From NCBI GenBank assembly GCA_030594815.1, contig JAUVEN010000012.1, forward strand, positions 1-40,264: a DNA stretch of 40,264 nt, read 5' to 3'. This DNA is from Gammaproteobacteria bacterium. Lineage in GTDB: Bacteria > Pseudomonadota > Gammaproteobacteria > UBA6429 > Thiohalophilaceae. A model generated the notes under the pieces. The model was not told the origin of the DNA and searched no databases. It saw nothing but the letters and a program-made list of their open reading frames with translations. Below, piece by piece: positions 25,494 through 34,642 of this stretch (position 1 is the stretch's first letter; each line of letters opens with the position of its first letter). A program made the position numbers and the translations under genes.

Positions 25494-27215
25494 TTATTCA
25501 GCAGGCATAGCCGAGAAGTAGCCTTGTCCCCAGGAAACCCCAAGCTCACGTAATACATCGAGTGTTGCCTGGTCTTCAATATGCTCTGCTATGGTAATGA
25601 GTTCTAATGACTCAGCCATCTTCTGTACACCATAAATTATTTTTCGTGCGCGGTCTTCATAAGCAACACGTTTAATTAAGTCGCCATCAAATTTTAAATA
25701 GCTAATAGGTAAATCTGCTAAATAGGTAAGAGAGGAATATCCACTACCGAAGTCATCAATGGCTAGCGGCATTCCAAAATCTATAAAAGGTGCAAGAATT
25801 TTTTTCACTTCATCCATATCAGCAAATAGTTCTTGCTCAGTAATTTCAATGACGATAGGTTTCTCATTACAGTTATTTTGTCCGCACTCTTCATATTTTT
25901 CACTGGCAAATTGAATAATCTCTTTTACCAGTTGAGGGTGTCGTAACAAATCCGCTGATACATTAACAAAATGAGGTGTTGAGCACTTTTTATCTTTAAA
26001 ACTTTCGGTACAACGCACAATCGTTTTTTTAATTATTTGGTAGTCAACACGGTGCACTAATTGCAATTCTACTGCTGCGTCAATAAATTCACTGGCTTCA
26101 ATTAATTCACCATTCTTATTTTGGATACGTGCTAACGCTTCTTCCGCAACTTGTTTGCCAGAGGCAAGATCAAAAATGGGCTGGTACACAGGTGTAACAC
26201 GGTTTTCATTCAACGCATTTTCAAGTTGAGTGCCAATTGAATAAATATTATCAGTTAATTGCTGAGTACTATGTATTCTGTTACGACCATTTTGTTTTGC
26301 CTGATGTAATGTGGAGTCAGCAACACTAAATAATTCTTCAGGTGTATCACCATCATTTGGAAAGTTAGAAATGCCAATACTTGCTGTAATTGGAATTTTA
26401 TGCTCCTGCAGGAAAAAATTATTTTTAGCTATGCCCTGGCATAATCGTTCAGCAATCTCAGATGCTGTATTAATGCCCACATCGGGTAAAATACAAAGAA
26501 ATTCTTCTCCACCCCAGCGACCAATATTATCTTTATCCCGAATAAAAAATTGCATTCGTTCAGCAACAAGTTGTAGTAATTGATCACCAATATTATGACC
26601 ATAGTTATCATTGATGAGCTTGAAGCGATCAATATCTAATAAAAGTACTGAGTAGGTCTTTCCTGTTTTTTTATAATCTTCATGCAGATGATGAATGGAC
26701 TGCTGTAAGGTATTGCGATTTGCCAAGCGGGTCAGCGGATCGTGACTAAATTGATATAAAAGAGGTCTTGGTTGTTGGTGTGTAGTTAGCTTGTGAAACA
26801 TTAAAATCACAGTGTTTTCATCAAGAGGAGAAATACTAAAATCAACAAGAATGTCATTCTTCTTTTTTGTTGTAATACGGTGGTGAGTAATTGGTCCAAA
26901 TACATTTCCGGACTCAATAATATTATTAATTATTTTGATATAAGGGTGTTCAATAACCTCATTATAAAACTGGAACACTTTTTCCAGAGGTTGGTCTTTT
27001 ATTTCTTTCGGTGTACAGCCCAATATTTTACAGGCTATTTTGTTGATGAATGATATTGTTCCATCATTATTTAAACCAATAACACCATCATAGTATTTGG
27101 ATAATAATTTTTCTGCATAGTGGTCTGTGCCAGAGTTGACACTGGAGCTTGATGCTGATTCTTTCGATAAAACGCTGTTCGCCTGGTCGCTAGCCCGTTG
27201 TAAGGGGGTTGTCAC
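25494..27215 (-). CDS. PAS-GGDEF-EAL cyclic-di-GMP signalling protein
   Basis: A 573-residue cytoplasmic protein without membrane segments. A PAS domain lies at about 35-142. The diguanylate cyclase domain (155-320) has an intact RWGGEEF (235-239) and an RDKD (226-229) five residues before it, so the inhibitory I-site is present. The EAL phosphodiesterase domain (about 335-573) keeps EALAR (359-363), NVS (N418), EITE (457-460), DDFG (487-490), YLKFD (K508), AEHIE (E544) and GQGY (Q564). Both activities therefore look possible, with the PAS domain as sensor. The C-terminus ends right after the EAL domain. It is divergent from an APC permease gene. Confidence 0.94.
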   Translation of the reverse strand: MTTPLQRASDQANSVLSKESASSSSVNSGTDHYAEKLLSKYYDGVIGLNNDGTISFINKIACKILGCTPKEIKDQPLEKVFQFYNEVIEHPYIKIINNIIESGNVFGPITHHRITTKKKNDILVDFSISPLDENTVILMFHKLTTHQQPRPLLYQFSHDPLTRLANRNTLQQSIHHLHEDYKKTGKTYSVLLLDIDRFKLINDNYGHNIGDQLLQLVAERMQFFIRDKDNIGRWGGEEFLCILPDVGINTASEIAERLCQGIAKNNFFLQEHKIPITASIGISNFPNDGDTPEELFSVADSTLHQAKQNGRNRIHSTQQLTDNIYSIGTQLENALNENRVTPVYQPIFDLASGKQVAEEALARIQNKNGELIEASEFIDAAVELQLVHRVDYQIIKKTIVRCTESFKDKKCSTPHFVNVSADLLRHPQLVKEIIQFASEKYEECGQNNCNEKPIVIEITEQELFADMDEVKKILAPFIDFGMPLAIDDFGSGYSSLTYLADLPISYLKFDGDLIKRVAYEDRARKIIYGVQKMAESLELITIAEHIEDQATLDVLRELGVSWGQGYFSAMPAE

Positions 27216-27242
27216 ATCTATGCCTATATTTTTTGTTCTGCT

Positions 27243-27260
27243 ATGTTATAAGAATAACAT
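27243..27260. promoter_or_regulatory. Small dyad in the divergent GGDEF-EAL/permease promoter gap
   Basis: ATGTTAT-AAGA-ATAACAT is a perfect 7-bp dyad in the 90-bp space between the two divergent starts. It could be an operator, but AT-rich dyads of this size occur by chance. Confidence 0.3.
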
Positions 27261-27305
27261 AAACAATCAGGGATAATGATTAAACGTTTATGACGAGTCC
27301 ACAAA

Positions 27306-28523
27306 ATGAACAATAAAACAGAATTAGTCAGACGATTATCATTGCCGTTATTAGTTTTTTATGGCATTGGAACCATTCTAGGTGCTGGAATTTATGTGCT
27401 GGTGGGAAAAGTTGCTGGTGAAGCCGGCTTTTATACGCCGTTTTCATTTTTACTTGCATCATTATTGGCTGCTTTTTCTGCCTTTTCATATGCTGAATTA
27501 GCCTCACGTTTTCCTCGTAGTGCCGGTGAAGCAATATATATAGAGGAAGGCTTTGGAATAAAAAAATTCTCTATTGCTGTTGGTTTGATGATCGTCTTAG
27601 TTGGTATTATTTCAGTTGCAACATTGGCACATGGGTTTGCAGGTTATCTAAATGTTTTTTTTGAAATAGCCGAGCCTGTCATCGTAATTTCGATTGTTCT
27701 TTTTGTTGGCCTGGTTTGCGGCTGGGGTATTAGTCAATCGGTAATGATTGCATCTGTCATGACGATTGTTGAAATTATTGGCTTACTTATTATTTTGTAT
27801 GTAGGTAGAGATGCATTTACTTTAGTCCCAATAAAAATACCCGAAATGATTCCGCCTTTAGATGCCTCTATATGGGCTGGGATTTTTATGGGTAGTTTTA
27901 TTGCTTTTTATGCTTATCTTGGTTTTGAAGATATTGTTAATGTTGCAGAGGAAGCTATTAAACCGCGCATAAATATTCCGTTAGCAATAATTATTTCACT
28001 GCTAGTAACAACATTGTTTTATGTTCTAATTTCGATTGTGGCTATATTATTAATGTCGCCACAAGATTTGGCAGCAAGCTCAGCACCTTTAGCGATGATA
28101 TACGAAACAACAACGGGGAAATCTCCGGTTGTGATTACTATTATCAGTTTGATCTCTGTTATAAATGGTGCATTGATACAAGTTATAATGGCTTCACGAG
28201 TCCTTTATGGTATGAGCCGAAGACAATGGCTGCCCGAAAAAATAGGAGAGGTTCATAAAACAACTCATACGCCGCTTATCGCAACAATAATAATTATTTG
28301 TTTTGTGTTATTTTTTGCATTGTTATTTCCGCTATTAAGTCTGGCTAAAATAACAAGCTTCATCACTTTAATTATTTTTATGTTAATTAATTTTGCACTA
28401 ATAAAAATTAAGTATTCAAAAGGATCTCATGATGGTTTCAGTGTACCTTTTTGGGTGCCTGTGGTGGGTGGCGTTAGTACCTTGTTATTTATTTTATATC
28501 TGTCGGCAACGTTATTTATATAA
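27306..28523 (+). CDS. APC-family amino acid permease
   Basis: A 405-residue membrane protein with about 11-12 hydrophobic segments. The first, LLVFYGIGTILGAGIYVLVGKVAG, contains the G-A-G-I-Y motif of the amino acid-polyamine-organocation (APC) superfamily, followed by PFSFLLASLLAAFSAFSYAELASRFPRSAGEAIYI. AYLGFEDIVNVAEEAIKPRINIP is also typical. Substrate cannot be told. Its last 12 bases overlap the 3' end of the convergent matB gene, so there is no spacer. Confidence 0.9.
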   Translation: MNNKTELVRRLSLPLLVFYGIGTILGAGIYVLVGKVAGEAGFYTPFSFLLASLLAAFSAFSYAELASRFPRSAGEAIYIEEGFGIKKFSIAVGLMIVLVGIISVATLAHGFAGYLNVFFEIAEPVIVISIVLFVGLVCGWGISQSVMIASVMTIVEIIGLLIILYVGRDAFTLVPIKIPEMIPPLDASIWAGIFMGSFIAFYAYLGFEDIVNVAEEAIKPRINIPLAIIISLLVTTLFYVLISIVAILLMSPQDLAASSAPLAMIYETTTGKSPVVITIISLISVINGALIQVIMASRVLYGMSRRQWLPEKIGEVHKTTHTPLIATIIIICFVLFFALLFPLLSLAKITSFITLIIFMLINFALIKIKYSKGSHDGFSVPFWVPVVGGVSTLLFILYLSATLFI

Positions 28524-30035
28524 AGCGTTATATGTTTCTCTAAGAATATTTTTTTGAACCTTGCCCATTGTATTGCGAGGGAGTTTTTCAATAAATATTA
28601 TTTTTTTTGGTGTTTTATAACTGGCTAGTTGTTCTTTCAATAATTTTTTTAGTTTATCGACATTTGGTGGGTTATTCATGTCGTCAGGTACAACAATTGC
28701 TGTAACGGCTTCACCAAAATCTTTATGCGGCAACCCAATTATGGCTGACTCTTTTACGCCTTTAGTTTCGTCAAGCAATAATTCGACTTCTTTAGGATAA
28801 ACATTATAGCCTCCGGTTATCACCATATCTTTATTTCGGCCGACAATGGAGATATAACCTTGTTCGTTATACTGGGCCATATCACCGGTAATGAAAAAAT
28901 GATCCTCGGTAAATTCCTCAGCGGTTTTTTCTGGCATGCGCCAGTAGCCTTTAAAAATATTATCGCCTTTGACCTGGAGAATGCCGACACTATTGTTTTT
29001 AACTATTTGATTATTTTCATCAACAATACGTGCTTCAACGCCGGGTAAGGGTAGACCAACCGTACCGGCAATGCGTTTACCTTGCAGAGGGTTTGAAGTA
29101 TTCATGCCTGTTTCTGTCATACCATAGCGTTCAAGAATAGTATGGCCGCTACGTTGTTGAAAATCATCAAATGTTTGTTCAAGCAAAGGAGCGGAGCCTG
29201 AAATAAAGAGGCGCATATTCTGACAAGTTGTGCGATTAAAATTTTCTTCATCAAGTAAGCGGGTATAAAAAGTAGGAACACCCATGAATACAGTTGCTTT
29301 GGGTAAAAATTGTACAACCGTTTTACTATCAAATTTTTCCAGAAACAACATTTTACTGCCACCGAGTAAAACATTATGACAGGCAACAAATAAACCATGG
29401 ATATGAAAAATAGGTAAGGCATGTAACAACACGTCACCTTGTTGCCAGCCCCATGCTTTTTGTAAAGCTATGCCATTAGCAGCAAGATTACCGTGGGTAA
29501 TCATGGCACCTTTAGGACGCCCCGTTGTTCCTGAGGTGTAAAGAATAACCGCGATATCATCGGTATCGCAGGCAACTGTCTCAAATTCTGCTGCTGTACT
29601 TCTACTTTGCTTGATCAGGCCACTTTGTTCGTTTAGATCCAGAGTAAAGATATGTTTTAGATTTTTATTTTTAATCTCTGAAAATAATTGACTCGACTCC
29701 GTTCGACATACCACAATACTGGGTTCTGCATTTTCTAAAAAATAACTGATTTCAGTTTTTGTATAAGCTGTGTTCAATGGCAAATAAATAAATCCTGCGC
29801 GTAAACATGCGAGGTATAAAAAAAGGACATGGGGAGATTTTTCAACCTGTACCGCTATGCGGTCACCCTTTTGTAACCCCTGACGGGTTAAAAAATGGGC
29901 GATACGAGCAGTTTCCTGCTCCAGGTAAGCGTAACTATATTCCGTTCCATCAGCTGTTTCGATAAAAATAGCAGAGGTATTTTCAGGAAATCGTGCCTGA
30001 AAGAGACTATATATGTTGTACTGCTTATCGCTCAT
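28512..30035 (-). CDS. matB: Malonyl-CoA synthetase MatB (AMP-forming acyl-CoA synthetase)
   Basis: ATP-dependent ligase that makes malonyl-CoA from malonate and CoA. The start MSDKQYNIYSLFQARFPE (30035) is preferred; an in-frame GTG at 30071 would add 12 residues. The product is 507 residues, normal for MatB. It has the P-loop-like ILYTSGTTGRPKGAM, LPIFHIHGLFVACHN, RYGMTETGMNTSNPLQGKRI, TVGLPLPGVEARI, and the catalytic Lys in PRNTMGKVQKNIL. The MTETGMNTSNP and GxRxxGTVGxPLPG combination is diagnostic of MatB within the family. It is divergent from a GntR regulator and TRAP genes, which supports malonate. No malonyl-CoA decarboxylase gene is in the window. Confidence 0.9.
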   Translation of the reverse strand: MSDKQYNIYSLFQARFPENTSAIFIETADGTEYSYAYLEQETARIAHFLTRQGLQKGDRIAVQVEKSPHVLFLYLACLRAGFIYLPLNTAYTKTEISYFLENAEPSIVVCRTESSQLFSEIKNKNLKHIFTLDLNEQSGLIKQSRSTAAEFETVACDTDDIAVILYTSGTTGRPKGAMITHGNLAANGIALQKAWGWQQGDVLLHALPIFHIHGLFVACHNVLLGGSKMLFLEKFDSKTVVQFLPKATVFMGVPTFYTRLLDEENFNRTTCQNMRLFISGSAPLLEQTFDDFQQRSGHTILERYGMTETGMNTSNPLQGKRIAGTVGLPLPGVEARIVDENNQIVKNNSVGILQVKGDNIFKGYWRMPEKTAEEFTEDHFFITGDMAQYNEQGYISIVGRNKDMVITGGYNVYPKEVELLLDETKGVKESAIIGLPHKDFGEAVTAIVVPDDMNNPPNVDKLKKLLKEQLASYKTPKKIIFIEKLPRNTMGKVQKNILRETYNALYK

Positions 30036-30073
30036 ATTTTTAGGGGCTCTGTTACTTGCAAGTTTGTTCACTA

Positions 30074-30121
30074 CAGTTTAGATTGCATTCATAATTATGA
30101 ATTACGACAGATTTTAAACTG
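30074..30121. promoter_or_regulatory. Candidate GntR-regulator operator in the matB/regulator gap
   Basis: ATTCATAATTATGAAT (30087-30102) is a perfect 16-bp palindrome in the middle of the 142-bp divergent gap. It is bracketed by CAGTTTA (30074-30080) and TAAACTG (30115-30121), which form a wider dyad. The position suits autoregulation and control of both directions. The link to the regulator is inferred. Confidence 0.5.
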
Positions 30122-30177
30122 AATACGGGCTCGTAATCAAATGGATAAAAATTATCATTATTAGGGAAAAATGACGA

Positions 30178-30852
30178 GTGACTGAACGTATAATGAGCCA
30201 GGCTTTATATATGCAGGTAGCTGATCGCATACGTGACCAGATTTATCAGCGCGAACTTACACCGGGCGATGCGATTGATGAAATGGCATTGTGTGAACGT
30301 TTTGGTATTAGCCGTACGCCATTACGGGAAGCGTTAAAAGTGCTTGACAGTGAGGGTTTAATTGAATTAATTCCACGTCGCGGCAGTTTTGTTCGCAGTA
30401 TGGATATTGAGGAATTAAACGAGCTATTTCCAGTGATGGTTGTTTTAGAAGGTTTATGTGCGAGGGAAGCGGTAGAAAATTGTGAACCACAAGATTTGCA
30501 ACAACTTGAAAACATGCATGAAAAATTAGAGAGCTTTGCGAAACAAGGTGATGTTGATGGGTATTACGAACAAAATTTTGTTTTCCATCAGGCGGTACAG
30601 GATTTGTCAGGAAATAAATGGTTACAACGTGTCATCGGTGACTTGCGTAAGGTCTTGCGATTAGCTCGTCACATGCAGTTAAGCATGCCTGGTCGATTAG
30701 AGGCATCTTTAGAAGAACATCGTGAGATCATGCAGGCATTTATCAAGAATGATCCTGACATGGCAGATCAGAATATGCAGAACCATTTAAAACAGCAATG
30801 GTTTTCATTGGTTGATAAAAACAAGTCAAATACACGAACGAAAAATAAGTAA
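30178..30852 (+). CDS. GntR-family (FadR/FCD subfamily) transcription regulator, MatR-like
   Basis: A 224-residue regulator with an N-terminal winged helix (VADRIRDQIYQRELTPGDAI, FGISRTPLREALKVLDSEGL, IPRRGSFVRSM). The C-terminal FCD ligand-binding domain holds histidines that may bind metal (NFVFHQAV, LEEHREIM, MQNHLKQQW). A GTG start at 30178 with AGGGA at 30163-30167 is assumed; ATG at 30193 is the alternative. It stands between matB and the TRAP genes, the place of MatR in rhizobial malonate clusters. Ligand malonate or malonyl-CoA is inference. Confidence 0.88.
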   Translation: MTERIMSQALYMQVADRIRDQIYQRELTPGDAIDEMALCERFGISRTPLREALKVLDSEGLIELIPRRGSFVRSMDIEELNELFPVMVVLEGLCAREAVENCEPQDLQQLENMHEKLESFAKQGDVDGYYEQNFVFHQAVQDLSGNKWLQRVIGDLRKVLRLARHMQLSMPGRLEASLEEHREIMQAFIKNDPDMADQNMQNHLKQQWFSLVDKNKSNTRTKNK

Positions 30853-30894
30853 CATCCATTAGTTAATAATATAAAGTTAAAAGGGGAACAGTAA

Positions 30895-31896
30895 ATGAAT
30901 ATAAGTAAAATTAAATTATCCGCAATTATTGTCGCAACCTTGATAGGCGTATCGGGTGCAGCAAGTGCAGATCGCACATTAAAAGCATCGCATCAATGGC
31001 CAGGTGGTAAAGGTGATATTCGTGATGAAATGGTACAAATGATTGCGCGTGATGTCGCGAAAGCAAATGTAGGTTTCAAAATTAAAGTTTACCCGGGTAA
31101 ATCATTATATAAGCCTAAGGAACAATGGGGTGCGATGACTAAAGGTAAACTGGATATGACGGCCTTTCCTTTAGCGTATGCTGGTGGTCGTCATCCAGAA
31201 TTAAATTTAACGTTAATGCCTGGTTTAGTTAAAAATCATGATCATGCTTTACGTTTAAATAAATCTAAATTTATGCAACGCATTAAAAAAATTATGGATG
31301 ATGCCGGAGTTATTGTTTTAGCGGATACCTGGTTAGCAGGCGGTTTTGTTTCTAAAGGAAAATGTATTTTAGAACCGAAAGATGTAAAAGGTATGGCTTT
31401 CCGTGCAGCGGGTAAAGCATTCAACCAAATGTTAGCAGGTGCGGGTGCTTCAATTACTAAAATGCCAAGTTCTGAAATTTATTCAGGTTTACAAACGGGT
31501 GTACTTGATGGCGCAAACACAAGTTCAGCAAGTTTGGTCTCTTACCGTATTTATGAGCAAGTTAAATGTTTAACTGCACCTGGCGACAATGCGTTGTGGG
31601 TCATGTACGAGCCTATCTTAATGTCTAAGAAAACATTTAATAGCTTAAACAAGAAACAGCAAAAAGTGTTGATGACAGCATCTAAAAAAGCTGAAGTATT
31701 CGCAACTAAAGGTGCGAAAGAAGCTGATGCTAAACTCGTTGCTGCATATAAAAAAGCAGGTGTTAAAATTGTTACTATGACCGCTAAACAAGCTGCAATG
31801 TGGCGTGCAGTTGCTGATAAAACTTCTTACAAAGATTTTGCTGAAAAAGTGAAAGGTGGTCGCGAGCTTTTGGACCTGGCATTATCGGTTAAGTAA
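30895..31896 (+). CDS. dctP: TRAP transporter solute-binding protein DctP
   Basis: Periplasmic binding protein of a TRAP transporter (333 residues, family about 320-340). It has a signal peptide MNISKIKLSAIIVATLIGVS with cleavage after GAASA, then ASHQWPGGKGDI, KVYPGKSLYKPKEQWGAM, GMAFRAAGKAFNQMLAGAGA and GVLDGANTSSASLV. The conserved Arg that holds a carboxylate is probably in MAFRAAG. AGGGGAAC precedes the ATG. It is followed by a hairpin terminator and then dctQM. Substrate malonate is suggested by matB next door, but other carboxylates remain possible. Confidence 0.93.
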   Translation: MNISKIKLSAIIVATLIGVSGAASADRTLKASHQWPGGKGDIRDEMVQMIARDVAKANVGFKIKVYPGKSLYKPKEQWGAMTKGKLDMTAFPLAYAGGRHPELNLTLMPGLVKNHDHALRLNKSKFMQRIKKIMDDAGVIVLADTWLAGGFVSKGKCILEPKDVKGMAFRAAGKAFNQMLAGAGASITKMPSSEIYSGLQTGVLDGANTSSASLVSYRIYEQVKCLTAPGDNALWVMYEPILMSKKTFNSLNKKQQKVLMTASKKAEVFATKGAKEADAKLVAAYKKAGVKIVTMTAKQAAMWRAVADKTSYKDFAEKVKGGRELLDLALSVK

Positions 31897-31932
31897 ACTA
31901 TAGTAAAGATTAGTTATCCTCTAATCATAAAT

Positions 31933-31971
31933 AAAAAACGATCGTTGTAATTTTATAACGATCGTTTTTTT
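31933..31971 (+). terminator. Hairpin with T-run between dctP and dctQ
   Basis: The arms AAAAAACGATCGTT (31933-31946) and AACGATCGTTTTTT (31957-31970) pair at all 14 positions around a 10-base loop, and the second arm ends in seven T. This is probably a partial terminator that lets the binding protein be made in excess over the membrane subunits. The ORF dctQ starts 17 bp later. Confidence 0.85.
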
Positions 31972-31987
31972 AATTTAAAGCATACAT

Positions 31988-32518
31988 ATGAAAAATTTTA
32001 TTCAGTTTGTTTCTAATACTTCAAAGTTATGTGGTATAGCTTCGGCGCTGATGATACTTGTTTCTGTACTTGTTGTTTGTCAGATGGTTTGGGTGCGTTA
32101 TGTCTTGCAAGAATCATCAATATGGCAAACTGAGTTTGTTACTTACCTATTAATTGCCGCTACATTTATTGGCAGTCCGTATGTGTTGTTAACACGTGGC
32201 CACGTTAATGTTGATTTAATTCCTTTATATTTGAAGCAGCATTGGCGGCTAAGATTAGCTTTATTCGCCTCAACCATGTCACTGCTTTTTTGCTTGCTTA
32301 TTACTTATACCGGTTATGAATTCTGGCATGAAGCATGGGCAGCTAATTGGGTATCAGACTCTATTTGGGAAGTTCGACTTTGGATTCCTTACTTTTCTTT
32401 ACCCTTTGGTTTTGCGATTTTATCATTGCAGTATATTGCCGATATTATAAGTTTGATTCGTGGTGATGAAATGCCGTTTGGCCTCTCTGCGGAAGATGTT
32501 ATGGAGAGCTCAACATGA
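31988..32518 (+). CDS. dctQ: TRAP transporter small membrane subunit DctQ
   Basis: A 176-residue protein with four hydrophobic segments (GIASALMILVSVLVVCQMVW, YLLIAATFIGSPYVL, LALFASTMSLLFCLLITYTGYEF, IPYFSLPFGFAILSLQYIADII). It has the DctQ-typical GHVNVDLIP loop after the second segment. The last codons overlap the start of dctM by 4 bp (ATGA), so the two are coupled. Function: small subunit of the sodium-driven carboxylate importer. Confidence 0.93.
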   Translation: MKNFIQFVSNTSKLCGIASALMILVSVLVVCQMVWVRYVLQESSIWQTEFVTYLLIAATFIGSPYVLLTRGHVNVDLIPLYLKQHWRLRLALFASTMSLLFCLLITYTGYEFWHEAWAANWVSDSIWEVRLWIPYFSLPFGFAILSLQYIADIISLIRGDEMPFGLSAEDVMESST

Positions 32519-33834
32519 GTCCACTTATCATTGGTTTATTAATTGTTTTTGTTCTCGTTTTTTTATTGTTAACGGGCATGCCGGTTGCTTTTGCTTTAGG
32601 TTCAGTCGCTATTGTATTTTTAGTAATTTTCGATGGAATAAATAGTGTTGATGTCATTGCAGATACGTTATTCGGTGGTTTAAATGAATTTGCTTTGCTC
32701 TCTATTCCGATGTTTATTTTGATGGGATCGGCAATTGCTTCATCGCGCGCGGGTAGTGATCTATATGAAGCGTTAGAACGCTGGTTTTATAAAGTACCGG
32801 GCGGGTTAATTATTTCTAACATTGGTGCCTGTTCTATTTTTGCTGCTTTAAGTGGCTCATCTCCAGCAACTTGTGCTGCGATTGGTAAAATGGGTATTCC
32901 TGAAATGCAAAAACGGGGTTATCCAGATAGTTTAGCCGCCGGTGCGATTGCAGCAGGTGGCACCTTAGGTATTTTAATTCCCCCAAGTATTACCATGATT
33001 GTTTATGGTATTGCGACAGAAACTTCAATTGGTCGGCTTTTTATGGCGGGTATTATTCCAGGCATAATGTTAACGGGATTGTTTATGGCCTGGTCATTGT
33101 ATTACGCCAAACGAAAGGGGTTTCATTTTAAGATTGGCGACAAAGGTTATTCATGGAAAGAAAAATTTGAGATTCTTCCAAAAATTTTACCTTTTTTAAT
33201 GATTATTGTTTTAGTTCTTTATGCTTTATATGGAGGTGTTGCTACACCTTCTGAAGCGGCTGGTATAGGCGCTTTTGTTTGTATTGCATTAGTTGTTTTC
33301 ATTTATAAAATGTGGAACCTGCGTGAACACTGGGAAATATTACGCAGTGCAATGCGTGAGTCAGTCATGATTATGATGATCATTGGCAGCGCCGCACTTT
33401 TCAGTTATATGATGTCGAGTTTATACATTACCCAGTCCCTGGCTGAAAGCATCGCAACATTAGATGTGAATCCATGGGTATTATTATTAAGTATTAATTT
33501 TTTCCTTTTATTAGCGGGCTTATTTCTTCCCCCTGTTGCAGTTATTTTGATGGCGGCACCAACACTGGTACCTATTGTCGAAACGATTGGTTTTGATCCT
33601 ATTTGGTTTGGTGTGATGTTAACCTTGAATATGGAAATTGGTTTAATAACACCGCCGGTTGGTTTGAATCTTTATGTTATCAACAGTATTGCACCCGATA
33701 TAAAATTACCAACCATCTTATGGGGGGCCTTGCCCTTTATGATTTGTATGTTGATCGGTATTGCACTTCTTATTATGTTCCCGGGTTTAGCAACATGGTT
33801 GCCTGATTACATGATGGGACCAGCGCAATATTAA
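32515..33834 (+). CDS. dctM: TRAP transporter large permease subunit DctM
   Basis: The 439-residue permease has about 12-13 hydrophobic segments. It contains PMFILMGSAIASSRAGSDLYEALERWF, SGSSPATCAAIGKMGIPEMQKRGY, AAGGTLGILIPPSITMIVYG and, near the C-terminus, MEIGLITPPVGLNLYVINSIA, all typical of DctM. It carries the transport path driven by a sodium gradient. A TauE-family gene follows after 17 bp and is probably cotranscribed. Confidence 0.96.
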   Translation: MSPLIIGLLIVFVLVFLLLTGMPVAFALGSVAIVFLVIFDGINSVDVIADTLFGGLNEFALLSIPMFILMGSAIASSRAGSDLYEALERWFYKVPGGLIISNIGACSIFAALSGSSPATCAAIGKMGIPEMQKRGYPDSLAAGAIAAGGTLGILIPPSITMIVYGIATETSIGRLFMAGIIPGIMLTGLFMAWSLYYAKRKGFHFKIGDKGYSWKEKFEILPKILPFLMIIVLVLYALYGGVATPSEAAGIGAFVCIALVVFIYKMWNLREHWEILRSAMRESVMIMMIIGSAALFSYMMSSLYITQSLAESIATLDVNPWVLLLSINFFLLLAGLFLPPVAVILMAAPTLVPIVETIGFDPIWFGVMLTLNMEIGLITPPVGLNLYVINSIAPDIKLPTILWGALPFMICMLIGIALLIMFPGLATWLPDYMMGPAQY

Positions 33835-33851
33835 TTAAGGCATAATAATTC

Positions 33852-34640
33852 ATGGATATTTTATTTTTGTTAGCCATGGGGGCTGTGGCGGGTATGTTTG
33901 CCGGTCTATTAGGAATTGGTGGCGGCATTATCATTGTGCCGGTTTTAGCCATGGTCTTTACTTCACAAGGTGTGAGTATTGATGTGCTGATGCATGTTGC
34001 TATCGGAACTTCACTTGCAACAATTGTTATTACTTCTCTCTCTTCTATTCGTGCACATCACAAGCATAAGGCGGTCGACTGGCCTGTGGTTCGTGTAATT
34101 GCTATTGGTGTATTTGTGGGGGGCTTGCTTGGTTCAGTCATTGCCAGGTTTATAGCGGGCGAAGATTTAAAATTAATATTTTCTATTTTTATGTTTTTAA
34201 TTGCTGCGCAGATGTACTTTGGAAATGAAGCAAAAGCACATCGAACATTACCCGGTAAATCTGGAATGATATTAGCTGGAACCAGTATTGGTACCATTGC
34301 ATCTTTAATGGGAGTGGGTGGTGGCTCAATGTCTGTGCCTTTTCTTACCTGGTGTAACATGAATATACGAAAAGCAGTGGCGACATCATCCGCTATTGGA
34401 TTTCCTATTGCGGTTGCAGGAACGATAGGTTTTATTGTGACGGGTTGGTCTGCCCCTGATCTTCCGGTCATGAGTTTTGGTTACGTTAACTTACCTGCAT
34501 TTTTAAGTATTGTTGTTGCAAGTGTATTGTTTGCCCCCGTCGGCGCATGGATTGCACATCGTGTTTCTCCCGTTATTCTTAAACGTATTTTTGCAGCCTT
34601 CCTGGTTATTCTTGGAATGAGAATGCTCATGACGCTGTAA
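33852..34640 (+). CDS. TauE/SafE-family membrane permease
   Basis: A 262-residue protein with about eight hydrophobic segments. It carries the duplicated TauE/SafE motif: GAVAGMFAGLLGIGGGIIIVPVL near the N-terminus and IGTIASLMGVGGGSMSVPFL after the middle. The family exports sulfite, sulfoacetate and other organic anions. In this window it follows the TRAP genes by 17 bp, so it may be part of the carboxylate system; alternatively, the secreted DsrE protein encoded convergently 2 bp away hints at sulfur. Substrate is unknown. Confidence 0.92.
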   Translation: MDILFLLAMGAVAGMFAGLLGIGGGIIIVPVLAMVFTSQGVSIDVLMHVAIGTSLATIVITSLSSIRAHHKHKAVDWPVVRVIAIGVFVGGLLGSVIARFIAGEDLKLIFSIFMFLIAAQMYFGNEAKAHRTLPGKSGMILAGTSIGTIASLMGVGGGSMSVPFLTWCNMNIRKAVATSSAIGFPIAVAGTIGFIVTGWSAPDLPVMSFGYVNLPAFLSIVVASVLFAPVGAWIAHRVSPVILKRIFAAFLVILGMRMLMTL

Positions 34641-34642
34641 TA

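Noticed and set aside
28860-29437. Short ORFs inside matB
   Set aside because: They lie in other frames or antisense to matB; matB has full-length motifs.
30171-30185. Five-codon ORF (ATG at 30171) as a leader peptide of the GntR gene
   Set aside because: Too short to support; it overlaps the likely GTG start and could be chance.
34058-34471. 137-codon minus-strand ORF within the TauE gene
   Set aside because: Shadow of a clear membrane permease on the other strand; no start signal or motif.
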